Assembly (NCBI GenBank): GCA_017558825.1
Contig: JAFYTO010000006.1
Span: forward strand, 1 to 49,108
Origin: Clostridia bacterium
Lineage (GTDB): Bacteria; Bacillota; Clostridia; Christensenellales; Borkfalkiaceae
Direction: 5' to 3'
Length of the DNA: 49,108 bases
Positions within the stretch are counted from its first letter, which is position 1. Each line of letters opens with the position of its first letter. The position numbers and the translations under genes are program-made. This document shows, in pieces, positions 14,897 to 22,811 of the stretch. The notes beneath the pieces are model-generated. The model saw only the letters and a program-made list of their open reading frames with translations, had not been told where the DNA came from and ran no database searches.

Positions 14897-15592
14897 ATGT
14901 TAGAACAACTTAAAGAAAGGGTTTTAAAGCAAAATTTAGAATTAAAAAATAGCGGGTTAGTAGTTCTTACTTGGGGCAACGCTTCCGCAATAGATAGGCA
15001 AAGCGGGCTTGTTGTAATTAAGCCAAGTGGCGTTCCTTACGAAAAGCTAACCGCAAACGATATGGTTGTAGTAGATATAGAAACGGGCAAGACTGTAGAA
15101 GGTAATTTAAGTCCGTCAAGCGACCTTGCAACTCACCTTTATTTATATCAAAATTTTAAAGATATTCAAGGTGTTGTTCACACTCACTCAGCCTACTCTG
15201 TTGCTTGGGCGCAAAGCGGTAAAGATATTCCCGTTTACGGCACTACCCACGCGGACGTGTTTTACGGTAGTGTGCCTTGCACGCGCGCGCTTACTAAAAG
15301 CGAAGTTGACGGCGAGTACGAACTAAATACGGGCAAGGTTATTGTTGAAACTTTTAACGACCTTGATTATAACGCTATTCCTGGTGTTATTGTTAAAAAT
15401 CACGGCCCGTTTACTTGGGGCGAAAGCATTGAAAAGGCGGTTGAGAACGCTATTACGCTTGAAGAAGTTGCAAAAATGGCGTATTTAACAAAGCAAATAA
15501 ACGCAAATATAGAACCCGCAAGCCAATACTTGCTTGACAAGCATTATTTTCGTAAACACGGCAAAAACGCCTATTACGGACAAAAGAAATAA
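14897..15592 (+). CDS. AraD-like L-ribulose-5-phosphate 4-epimerase / class II aldolase
   Basis: 231 aa, the size of AraD. The zinc site is visible as HTHSAYS plus the later His of KNHGPFTWG. The TWGNASA and KPSGVPY motifs bind the substrate phosphate, and TTHADVFYG is typical of AraD/UlaF. It would turn L-ribulose-5-phosphate into D-xylulose-5-phosphate, or cleave a related sugar phosphate. It starts 12 nt after the aldolase gene with GGGGGG as ribosome binding site. No AraA-type isomerase is present in the operon. Confidence 0.9.
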   Translation: MLEQLKERVLKQNLELKNSGLVVLTWGNASAIDRQSGLVVIKPSGVPYEKLTANDMVVVDIETGKTVEGNLSPSSDLATHLYLYQNFKDIQGVVHTHSAYSVAWAQSGKDIPVYGTTHADVFYGSVPCTRALTKSEVDGEYELNTGKVIVETFNDLDYNAIPGVIVKNHGPFTWGESIEKAVENAITLEEVAKMAYLTKQINANIEPASQYLLDKHYFRKHGKNAYYGQKK

Positions 15593-15601
15593 GGAGTAAA
15601 T

Positions 15602-16711
15602 ATGAAAACTTCAAATATTTTAAACTATTCGCATCAAATAAGTGACGGGTTAACGCAAACTTCTTCCGACGGAATTTGTATGGCGTTTGATAAAAAGTAC
15701 GGCATTATGTTTTGTGCGTATATGCCAGGGCCACAAGGTCGCTACGGCGAATCACGCGGGCGCATAGTTTTAACGTACTTTCCCGCAGCGCAACCATTTA
15801 ATTCAAAAACTATTGATATTAGCACGGATAAAGACGTTTTTGTGCCGAATATCATTTCACTTGGCGATGGTGCGGTTAGAGTTTTTTATGAAAAAGATAG
15901 CCGTGCAAGTGGCGACCATTTTATAGGCTATAAAGATTTTAATTTTTTAACTAATAACCTTACGGAAGAAAAGTACGTAATGCTTAAAAAGGAAGACGGC
16001 TCTATAGTGCCACTTACCGCAAGCGAGCAACTTAAATACCTTGAACAAAAAGGCTTTAACAATCACACCTTTTTAGCAACGGAGCAAATGACTTTTGGCG
16101 GTCATACTATTTTTAAAGGGGAAGACGGCTTACTTTACGGCTCTATAACAAGTTATTTGGCTGAGCCTATATTATATCGCTCAAGCGATAATTTAGAAAC
16201 TATTGAATTTTTTGCCGTATGTCCGCACCCAGCGCAATATGAAATGGACTACAAAATTTTAAATGGAAAAATCTATGCTATTTATAGAACGCCACCGCAA
16301 ATCAACTCAATTTTCTTAACTCAAAGTGAAGACGGCGGTAAAACTTGGAGTCAGCCTTACGTTATTGAGAATAGCGTTTCTTGCCGTCCAAGAATAATTT
16401 TATATAATGATAGCGTATTGTACGCGTATAATCATTACGTTAAAGATAGTGGAAATCGCCCACCCGTTATTGAGGGTAGAAGTTCAATAAGAATTTATTA
16501 CGGAACAAGTTTGGAAAACGATAAAAACAAACTTGTTGCCGACCTTTATAGTAAATACGGTATGGTAAACGTTTGTATGATAGATATTTTAGGTGACGTT
16601 TACTTGGGTTACAGCACTTCTGAACTTGCGTTAGAATATCAAAACGGTGCGCCTCAAGTTAGGGGTAAAGACGCTATAAGATACGTAAAATTAGGCGATA
16701 TGCTTGAATAA
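15602..16711 (+). CDS. Sialidase-fold (Asp-box/BNR) protein in the sugar operon
   Basis: 369 aa, no signal peptide, so cytosolic. One clear Asp box is present (SEDGGKTW, about residues 239-246), and the beta-rich sequence fits a six-bladed sialidase-type propeller, but the Arg triad typical of true sialidases is not evident. AAGGAG lies upstream, and only 9 nt separate it from the preceding gene. Placement between an epimerase and a kinase suggests a cytosolic glycosidase or sugar-processing enzyme; function unknown. A second protein of this fold lies at 37795. Confidence 0.75.
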   Translation: MKTSNILNYSHQISDGLTQTSSDGICMAFDKKYGIMFCAYMPGPQGRYGESRGRIVLTYFPAAQPFNSKTIDISTDKDVFVPNIISLGDGAVRVFYEKDSRASGDHFIGYKDFNFLTNNLTEEKYVMLKKEDGSIVPLTASEQLKYLEQKGFNNHTFLATEQMTFGGHTIFKGEDGLLYGSITSYLAEPILYRSSDNLETIEFFAVCPHPAQYEMDYKILNGKIYAIYRTPPQINSIFLTQSEDGGKTWSQPYVIENSVSCRPRIILYNDSVLYAYNHYVKDSGNRPPVIEGRSSIRIYYGTSLENDKNKLVADLYSKYGMVNVCMIDILGDVYLGYSTSELALEYQNGAPQVRGKDAIRYVKLGDMLE

Positions 16712-16720
16712 AAGGAAAGT

Positions 16721-18265
16721 ATGAAAAAAATATTAGGCATTGAACTTGGTTCAACAAGAATAAAAGCCGTTCTTATAAACGAGCAAAACAAAGTTTTAGC
16801 ACAAGGCTCTTACGAGTGGAAAAGCGAACTTGTTAACGGGCTTTGGTCGTATTCGCTTGAGGAAGTTGAAAGGGGTGTAAAGGCAAGTTATAAAGACCTT
16901 TTAGCAAATTATAAAAAAGAGTGTGGCGTCGCTTTAACTAAAATTGACGCAATAGGCGTTTCGGCAATGATGCACGGCTATTTAGCTTTTGATAAAAACG
17001 ATAATTTATTAACGCCGTTTAGAACTTGGCAAAACGTTAATACGCAAAAAGCGGCGGACGAGTTAACGGAACTTTTTAAGTATAATATTCCTATGCGTTG
17101 GAGCATAGCACATTATTATCAAGCAATATTAAACGGCGAAGAGCACGTTAAAAACGTTGCGTTTATTACCACGCTTGCAGGTTACGTTCACTATAAACTA
17201 ACGGGCAAAAAGGTGCTTGGCGTTGGCGACGCGTCAGGTATGTTTCCCCTTAAAAACGGTAATTATAACGCCAAAATGGTTAAACAGTTTGAAGCGCTTT
17301 TATCTAAAAACGGCATAAATACTCCGCTTCTCTCTATTTTGCCAACAGTTTTACTTGCGGGCGAAAATGCAGGCGCTTTAACAAAAGCGGGCGCTTGTTG
17401 GCTTGACGAAAGCGGTGAATTAAACGAGGGCGTTATTCTATGTCCGCCAGAAGGCGATGCGGGCACGGGTATGGTTGCAACAAACAGTGTTAAACCGCGT
17501 ACGGCAAACGTTTCTGCGGGAACTTCCGCATTTTTAATGGCGGTACTTGAAAAGGACCTTGACGGTTATTATAAGGAAATTGACGTTGTAACAACCCCAA
17601 GCGGTGCGCCTGTTGCTATGGTGCACGTTAATAACTTTACTTTGGAAATGACCGCGTGGACTAATTTGTTTAGCGAAGTTGTTTCGCTTGGTGGCGGTAA
17701 CGTTAGCCGTGATAAGTTGTTTGAATTGCTTTACAAAAAGTCGCTTGAAAGCGACCAAGATTTAGGCAATATTTTAGGCTTTAACTTCCTTTTAGGCGAG
17801 CCTATTGTGGGCGTTGAAAACGGCGTTCCTATCATTTTAAGAAACCCAAGTGGCAATTTAACGCTTGCAAATTTTATGAAAATGCAAATATATTCTTCAC
17901 TTGGCGCGCTTTCTATTGGTTGTGAAATCCTTTCTAATGAAAACGTTAAAATTGATAGCGTTTACGGTCACGGCGGATTTTTTAAGACGGAATTTGTGGG
18001 TCAAAGCGCAATGTCAGTTGCGGTGGGTGCACCTGTAACAGTTATGCAAAATGCAGGCGAAGGTGGTGCGTATGGTATGGCGCTACTTGCTTTATTTGCT
18101 TACTTAAAAGAAAGTGATTTGCCAAAGTTTTTAGACGGCGTGTTTAAAGACACTAAAAAAACAACTGTTACCGCAAATGAAAAGGAAATAACGGCTTTTA
18201 ATAACTTTATTAAAAAGTATAAAAACGCCTTACCACTTGCAAAAAATGCACATAAAGTTTTATAA
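16721..18265 (+). CDS. FGGY-family carbohydrate kinase
   Basis: 514 aa. The N-terminal phosphate-1 loop GIELGSTRIKAVLI and the second-half ATPase motifs (NVSAGTSAFLMA, VYGHGGFFKT, NAGEGGAYGMALLA) are those of xylulokinase, ribulokinase and fuculokinase relatives. It would phosphorylate a ketose for the AraD-like or HpcH-type enzymes of the same operon; the sugar is not identifiable. It begins 9 nt after the Asp-box gene (AAAGGAAAG ribosome binding site) and ends the operon at a strong terminator. Confidence 0.9.
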   Translation: MKKILGIELGSTRIKAVLINEQNKVLAQGSYEWKSELVNGLWSYSLEEVERGVKASYKDLLANYKKECGVALTKIDAIGVSAMMHGYLAFDKNDNLLTPFRTWQNVNTQKAADELTELFKYNIPMRWSIAHYYQAILNGEEHVKNVAFITTLAGYVHYKLTGKKVLGVGDASGMFPLKNGNYNAKMVKQFEALLSKNGINTPLLSILPTVLLAGENAGALTKAGACWLDESGELNEGVILCPPEGDAGTGMVATNSVKPRTANVSAGTSAFLMAVLEKDLDGYYKEIDVVTTPSGAPVAMVHVNNFTLEMTAWTNLFSEVVSLGGGNVSRDKLFELLYKKSLESDQDLGNILGFNFLLGEPIVGVENGVPIILRNPSGNLTLANFMKMQIYSSLGALSIGCEILSNENVKIDSVYGHGGFFKTEFVGQSAMSVAVGAPVTVMQNAGEGGAYGMALLALFAYLKESDLPKFLDGVFKDTKKTTVTANEKEITAFNNFIKKYKNALPLAKNAHKVL

Positions 18266-18273
18266 AACACATT

Positions 18274-18299
18274 AAACTCGGCTTATAGCCGAGTTTTTT
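18274..18299 (+). terminator. Terminator of the sugar operon
   Basis: AAACTCGGCT/AGCCGAGTTT perfect stem with a 3-nt loop and a T-run, 9 nt after the kinase stop codon. Confidence 0.95.
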
Positions 18300-18376
18300 A
18301 TTTTGCAAAAAAACATATAACTGTACCATTTTTAGTACAATAGTTATGTTATTATAAAAACAAAAAAGGGGTTTTT

Positions 18377-19054
18377 ATGGAAAGAATTTATACAGGGTTT
18401 AATCAATTAGATGAAAACGTAACAATTAAAACGGGTGAATTGGTAGTTATAGCAAGTCGCCCTGCAATAGGCAAAACAAGTTTTGTTTGTAACGTAGTTA
18501 AAAACACGTTAGACAAGCAAAAAATTTTGTTCTTTTCTATGCAATTAAAGGAGCATAAGGCGGTAAGTAATCTTATTGATTATGCTAAAAATAATGGCAA
18601 ACAAATATATTTAGAGCAAAGCATTTTAGAAATTGACGATATATTTTTAAAGGTTGCGGAACTTAAAATTAAACAAGGGTTAGATTTAGTTGTTATAGAT
18701 AATTTTGGCGACTTTATAAGTTGCTCTCATTATAGTGAAAATGCGCTTGTTTTAAAACTTAAACAAATGGCGTTAAAATTAGGCGTATGTGTTTTAATTA
18801 CAAGCGGTATGGCAAGGGGCGAGTATTTTTACGCTACTTATAGCGATATTCTACATAAAACGTTTTTAAAAAAGAGTGATAAAATATTCGTTATCTACCG
18901 CCCAGACTTAATTTATAGCGAAGAAGATTGCGAAATAGAGTGCATAAAAAAAGGTGTTGCCGTTGTTTCGCTTGAAAAGGACGTTAGTAGCAGTTGGTAT
19001 GGGGAAGCGAGTTTAAAGTTTGATAATACCAACCTAACTTTTACTGAAATTTAA
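18377..19054 (+). CDS. Orphan DnaB/RadA-like RecA-fold ATPase
   Basis: 225 aa, matching only the C-terminal helicase half of DnaB. Seen: the opening TGFNQLDE, a Walker A in SRPAIGKTSF (about 28-37), FFSMQL in place of FFSLEM, Walker B ending VVIDNF (about 110-115), and a sensor region VLITSGMARG where DnaB has an LSQLSR-type motif, so the usual Gln is lost. A final FVIYRPDLIY matches the DnaB YRDDYY segment. There is no N-terminal primase-binding domain. Function unknown; it could be a degenerate helicase or regulatory ATPase. Upstream is a dyad GTAC-N7-GTAC within ATAACT...AGTTAT. Confidence 0.75.
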   Translation: MERIYTGFNQLDENVTIKTGELVVIASRPAIGKTSFVCNVVKNTLDKQKILFFSMQLKEHKAVSNLIDYAKNNGKQIYLEQSILEIDDIFLKVAELKIKQGLDLVVIDNFGDFISCSHYSENALVLKLKQMALKLGVCVLITSGMARGEYFYATYSDILHKTFLKKSDKIFVIYRPDLIYSEEDCEIECIKKGVAVVSLEKDVSSSWYGEASLKFDNTNLTFTEI

Positions 19055-19061
19055 AAACGTA

Positions 19062-19090
19062 TTGCATTGTTGCACCAAATTTGGTATAAT
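19062..19090 (+). promoter_or_regulatory. Promoter of the WYL operon with an embedded operator palindrome
   Basis: TTGCAT (19062-19067), 17-bp spacer, TATAAT (19085-19090). The spacer ends in the perfect 12-bp palindrome ACCAAATTTGGT (19074-19085), which abuts the -10 box. Its position predicts steric repression, most simply autoregulation by the WYL protein. Confidence 0.75.
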
Positions 19091-19119
19091 AAAAATATCA
19101 AAATTAAGGGGCAATGTAA

Positions 19120-20103
19120 ATGGAAAGTTTTGAGCCAAAAAAATTAGCGCTTATAAGAATTTATCAAATACTTAAAAAGCATAGTGATAGTGAGCATCCT
19201 ATAAAGCACGAAAAAATCGTTGAACTTTTAGAAAAAGAATACGGTTTGGTTGTTGAAAGAAAGGCTATTGGTAGGAATATTTCGCTCTTAAACGAAGCGG
19301 GATATTATATTGAAACTACTAAAAAAGGCTCGTATTTAGCGGAGCGCACGTTTGAAAATAGCGAACTTAAACTTTTAATTGACGGTGTTTTATCAAGCAA
19401 GCACATTACGCCAAAACAGTCAAAAGAACTTATTGAAAAACTTTGTGGCGAAGCAAATAAATACTTTAAAAATAGCGTTAAAAACGTTTATTCGGTTGGC
19501 GATTGGAACAAAACGGAAAACGTTGCGGTTTTTTATAATATAGATATTATTAACGAAGCAATTGAGTGCGAAAAACAAATTGCCTTTGTATATAACAAGT
19601 ACGGTGCGGATAAAAAAATGCACACTTCCGCAACGCACACGGTAAGCCCTTATCAAATGATACTACATAATCAACGTTATTACTTAATGGGTTTTAATGA
19701 AAAGTGGCAACATATACAGTATTACCGTATGGACAGAATTACGGAAATTAAACTTTTAGACGCCGTAAGAACTCAATTAAAGACCATTAAAGGTTATGAA
19801 AGTGGAATTGACTATAAGCGCTTTTCTTCATCAATGCCGTATATGTTTTTTGACGAGCCGCAAGCCGTTGAATTTATTGCCGACGGTTGGGCGATGGACC
19901 AAATAATCGATTGGTTTGGTAAAGATATTAAAATTGAAGAGAGAAAAGACGGGCGTTATTTAGTAAAGGTTATTGCAAGCGTAAACGCAATGGAATATTG
20001 GGCAATGCAATATTTAAAAGCGGTTGAAATTATAGCGCCGCTTGACCTTCGCGAAAGAATAAAAAACAATATTAAAACAGCAAATGAAAAATATAGAGAT
20101 TAA
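19120..20103 (+). CDS. WYL-domain transcriptional regulator
   Basis: 327 aa. An N-terminal winged helix-turn-helix (about 10-65, with a VERKAIGRNISLLNEAGY recognition helix region) is followed by a WYL domain (about 150-235) with SPYQMILHNQRYYLMG and YYRMDRI, and a WCX-like C-terminal extension. WYL regulators bind nucleic-acid or nucleotide ligands and often control DNA-damage or phage-defence genes. AAGGGG ribosome binding site. It leads two small genes of unknown function with atypical base composition. Confidence 0.9.
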   Translation: MESFEPKKLALIRIYQILKKHSDSEHPIKHEKIVELLEKEYGLVVERKAIGRNISLLNEAGYYIETTKKGSYLAERTFENSELKLLIDGVLSSKHITPKQSKELIEKLCGEANKYFKNSVKNVYSVGDWNKTENVAVFYNIDIINEAIECEKQIAFVYNKYGADKKMHTSATHTVSPYQMILHNQRYYLMGFNEKWQHIQYYRMDRITEIKLLDAVRTQLKTIKGYESGIDYKRFSSSMPYMFFDEPQAVEFIADGWAMDQIIDWFGKDIKIEERKDGRYLVKVIASVNAMEYWAMQYLKAVEIIAPLDLRERIKNNIKTANEKYRD

Positions 20104-20117
20104 AAAAGGAGAAAGTT

Positions 20118-20462
20118 ATGATAATAGAAGATATTTACGACATGCAAATCTTGGCACTTTTAATTATAGGTATAGTGGCGATTGTAGCGTTTGTTATATT
20201 TTTAATTAGGCTATGGATAGGTATAGAAACTCGTTGTCCTCATTGCAAGAAAAAATTTGCATTAAAAGAGATAGATAGAAAACTAATAGATAAGAAAAGA
20301 ATAAGCAAAATGGAAAGACATAATATATATAATAAAAAAGGAAAGGTGACTGGAAGTAGAGACGTTAGGGTATATGGAACTCGTTTAACGTATGAATTAG
20401 AATGTGTTTGCAAGTATTGTTGTAAAAAAACTTTTAAAATGCAGGATGTTGATAAATATTAG
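20118..20462 (+). CDS. Small membrane protein with a zinc-ribbon-like tail
   Basis: 114 aa. One strong membrane helix (about 10-35) is followed by CPHC (about 40-43) and a distal CKYCC (about 97-101), which together could bind one zinc. The middle is Lys/Arg-rich. AAGGAG ribosome binding site 14 nt after the WYL gene. Codon use (many ATA and AGA codons) differs from the sugar operon upstream and points to acquisition. No family recognised. Confidence 0.65.
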   Translation: MIIEDIYDMQILALLIIGIVAIVAFVIFLIRLWIGIETRCPHCKKKFALKEIDRKLIDKKRISKMERHNIYNKKGKVTGSRDVRVYGTRLTYELECVCKYCCKKTFKMQDVDKY

Positions 20463-20486
20463 TAGTAAAAATTATATGGTGAAAAA

Positions 20487-21119
20487 ATGAAAACTAAAAA
20501 AGATATTAATATATTAGACATTATTATAGCATTTGTAAAAGGTATTAAAGAAAGTGGAGACGCATGTTTTTTATATGACGATAAAAATCGTTTATGGAAA
20601 GCAAATTATTTACTAGGTCAAATTTTAAGATTGTACGAAATTGAAGAAAGTAGTCATAAATTTTTATCTATTAAGGCAAAAAATGTTTGGGAACTATTAA
20701 CTGATGAAGATATAAAAAACTATTATTATAATAAAAAAGTAATTGTGAAAAAGGACGTTAATTTAACGTTAGGCACTTATAAAGGAGCATCTACAAAACC
20801 TACGGAAAAAGAATTTGTAAAAGGGTCAACCTTTAAATATAGAGAAATTTTTCACGATGAACACGTTATTCCTATTGGCAACATTATAGATAAACTGACT
20901 GGATTAAAAGAAGATGAATTAACGTATGAAAATGTGCAAAAAATTTTAGACAACATTTACGTGTGTAGAATTTTAAAAAGTGAAAATGCAGAGTTGAATA
21001 AAGTGGCAAAAACAAAAAGGCCATGGGAAGTAATAGAGACGATAGAAGAGATTTATATTAAAGGTGCCAAAATAGAAATAGACAACTGGCAAGAGAAAAA
21101 AGAAAATTTAAAAAAATAA
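20487..21119 (+). CDS. Hypothetical protein with an HNH-like HDEHVIPI segment
   Basis: 210 aa, cytosolic, Lys-rich and helical at both ends. Around residue 124-132 is HDEHVIPIG, and about 45 residues later NIYVCRILKSENAELNK. This resembles the beta-beta-alpha layout of HNH nucleases (H-hh-P, then N, then N/K). The match is partial and made by eye. It is the last gene behind the WYL regulator, AT-rich like its neighbour. An effector nuclease role is possible but not shown. Confidence 0.5.
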   Translation: MKTKKDINILDIIIAFVKGIKESGDACFLYDDKNRLWKANYLLGQILRLYEIEESSHKFLSIKAKNVWELLTDEDIKNYYYNKKVIVKKDVNLTLGTYKGASTKPTEKEFVKGSTFKYREIFHDEHVIPIGNIIDKLTGLKEDELTYENVQKILDNIYVCRILKSENAELNKVAKTKRPWEVIETIEEIYIKGAKIEIDNWQEKKENLKK

Positions 21120-21147
21120 AAGCGGGCTTTTTAGCCCGCTTTTTTAT
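21118..21147. terminator. Bidirectional terminator
   Basis: AAAGCGGGCT/AGCCCGCTTT stem with a short T loop and a T-run, placed between convergent genes that end at 21119 and 21153. Confidence 0.9.
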
Positions 21148-21152
21148 TGTTT

Positions 21153-22136
21153 TTATTCTTCTTCAACAACGTATGATTTAAAAACTTTATCGTTTTTAAC
21201 GTATTCAATAAGTTTTTCGCTATCCGTTTTTAAGCACTCTTCTATAAGTTTTTCAATGGTTATACCAAGTGAAGTGTAGCCTTCGTTATTTATATAAGAT
21301 ACTGCAACGTATTCTAAACGCTTTAATACTTTTACTTGTGCTTGCTCTTTTAAATTAAAGGTTGAATAATTATCGTAAAAATCTAATATAGCGTTAAACT
21401 GCTTTGTTATTGTTGATACTGAAAGGTGTATTGTTAAAACAACAAAAGTTATTGCAAATAAGCCTACGCAAGCAAGGTCTAAAACCAAGTTGTTTAAAAA
21501 TAGTGAAAGTATCATTAGTACAGCCGTTATAATTGCCGAAACGGGAAGTGCAATTTTAGTAAACTTATAGTGTTTTTCTCTTGTAAAATGTTTTGGAATA
21601 CCGTCTTTTAAAATTGTTTCAACCCTTTCTTTTATGCTGCTTGCTTCTTGGGCTGAATATTCTTCAATTTCTTCTTCTGGAATATGGCATTTTTTATAAT
21701 ACGGCTCGTATAACTTTCTAATTTGCTCTTTTTGCATAGTTGTAGCAAAGTCAATAGCCTTTTTTAAATATGGTAAATGAGTAGTATCTTTAAGGTCAGT
21801 AAAATTTTTAGTTCTTAAAACAACTGCGTTTAAGTAAATTCTAAAATCTGTGGTTGTAATAGTAAGCGCTTCGTCAATTAAAGTTTGAGCGGTTTCATAA
21901 TCTTCTTCGTCTAAATAAAACTCAATTTTATCAATTAAACCGTCAACTTTTTGGTACATTTCGCCAAGGGCAACCTTTTTATCTTCACTCTTTAATTTTT
22001 CAAGGCTCTTTAAATATCTAATTCCTTGCACGGTTAAAAACTGCTTGTTGCAAAATGGGCAAGTAGCAGTTTCTAAGCCTTTTTGAGTTGTAAATTGGTG
22101 GCCGCAAAGCGGACATTTTACGTTTACTGTTTCCAT
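21153..22136 (-). CDS. Zinc-ribbon, two-helix membrane protein of unknown function
   Basis: 327 aa. N-terminal zinc ribbon with CPLC (about 8-11) and CPFC (about 26-29), then a helical TPR-like region (about 40-150), then two adjacent membrane helices (about 197-240), then a cytosolic helical tail ending in an acidic VVEEE. No enzyme motif is seen. No Shine-Dalgarno sequence lies before the ATG, and a terminator hairpin ends only about 13 nt upstream, so its promoter and mode of initiation are unclear. Confidence 0.65.
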   Translation of the reverse strand: METVNVKCPLCGHQFTTQKGLETATCPFCNKQFLTVQGIRYLKSLEKLKSEDKKVALGEMYQKVDGLIDKIEFYLDEEDYETAQTLIDEALTITTTDFRIYLNAVVLRTKNFTDLKDTTHLPYLKKAIDFATTMQKEQIRKLYEPYYKKCHIPEEEIEEYSAQEASSIKERVETILKDGIPKHFTREKHYKFTKIALPVSAIITAVLMILSLFLNNLVLDLACVGLFAITFVVLTIHLSVSTITKQFNAILDFYDNYSTFNLKEQAQVKVLKRLEYVAVSYINNEGYTSLGITIEKLIEECLKTDSEKLIEYVKNDKVFKSYVVEEE

Positions 22137-22149
22137 ATTTTTAGTTATT

Positions 22150-22174
22150 AAAAAAGCCCTAAGGGCTTTTTTTT
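22150..22174. terminator. Terminator, probably once that of guaA
   Basis: AAAAAGCCCT/AGGGCTTTTT stem with T-runs on both strands. On the minus strand it follows directly after a relic ACT-ATT-AAG-TGG-GAA-TAA that matches the end of the GMP synthase gene 637 bp upstream. Confidence 0.8.
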
Positions 22175-22191
22175 ATTCCCACTTAATAGTA
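22175..22191 (-). repeat. Distal copy of the guaA 3'-end sequence (possible target-site duplication)
   Basis: 17 bp that differ at one position from 22812-22828, where they encode the last residues TIEWE of the GMP synthase subunit. Here the copy would read TIKWE and then TAA. The two copies bracket the four-helix-bundle cassette. Confidence 0.6.
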
Positions 22192-22269
22192 TATCTACAA
22201 TATGGGTTATTTGTAGTGGTTTTTAGTGTGTTTTATAGCAAATTTTGGTCTGCCTAAAAACTTGGTAAA

Positions 22270-22620
22270 TTATTTGCTCTTTAGTGTTGTAACTGAAGAA
22301 ACAAGCATACGGCGAAGTTCAATACATTTGCTTTGAAAAAGTTTGAAATCTGTTTCCGACAACGACATAGTTTCAAAAAGCAATTCAAGCCAATATTCGC
22401 TCTCGTTACATTCCTTAAGTGCAATTTCAAACTTTGAAATAAAATCTTTTGTGCCTTGAGCGTATTGTGCTTCGTGAACGTTTGCGCCGACAGATGTTCC
22501 GCAACGCAAAAGTTGATTTATCAAAGTACTTTCAACGCCGTTTTGTTTTAGAGTTCGGCATAGAAAGACGATATCTTTAGCAAATTCTTTAGATTTTGTT
22601 TTTAATATACTATCAGCCAT
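22270..22620 (-). CDS. Four-helix-bundle protein (S23/IVP, TIGR02436-like)
   Basis: 116 aa from ATG MADSILKTKS, preferred over a TTG 36 nt upstream because family members begin this way and AGAG lies just upstream. The pattern KSKEFAKDIVFLCRTL, LINQLLRCGTSVGANVHEAQ and FISKFEIALKECNESEYWLELL is diagnostic of the 23S rRNA intervening-sequence/Avd-like four-helix-bundle family. The biochemical role is unknown; related proteins occur in rRNA intervening sequences and as accessory proteins of diversity-generating retroelements. No reverse transcriptase is present here. It sits in a repeat-rich cassette between the two copies of the guaA 3' end. Confidence 0.88.
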   Translation of the reverse strand: MADSILKTKSKEFAKDIVFLCRTLKQNGVESTLINQLLRCGTSVGANVHEAQYAQGTKDFISKFEIALKECNESEYWLELLFETMSLSETDFKLFQSKCIELRRMLVSSVTTLKSK

Positions 22621-22656
22621 ATAAAATCTCTGTAATTTCAAACTTGGCAAAGCCAA

Positions 22657-22811
22657 TCATAACTACGCGAAGCGTATTATAACTCATAACTCGTTTCGCA
22701 AATGAGAACGGAAAAGTTATGAGTTTAAAGTTATGAATTTGTCTACGCCAAATGTTATGATATGACCGTTTCTGCGAAACGTTCATAGTTGAGTTTTGCT
22801 ACACAAAACTC
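22657..22811. repeat. Palindrome-rich leader of the four-helix-bundle cassette
   Basis: Holds the exact inverted repeat AACTCATAACT (22681-22691)/AGTTATGAGTT (22715-22725), the hairpin CGTTTC-tgc-GAAACG (near 22768), ACGC-gaa-GCGT (near 22664), GAGTTTTG/CAAAACTC (22792-22812), and several further GTTATGA words. No open reading frame of note. Such stacked small palindromes suggest a mobile or structured-RNA element. Confidence 0.6.
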
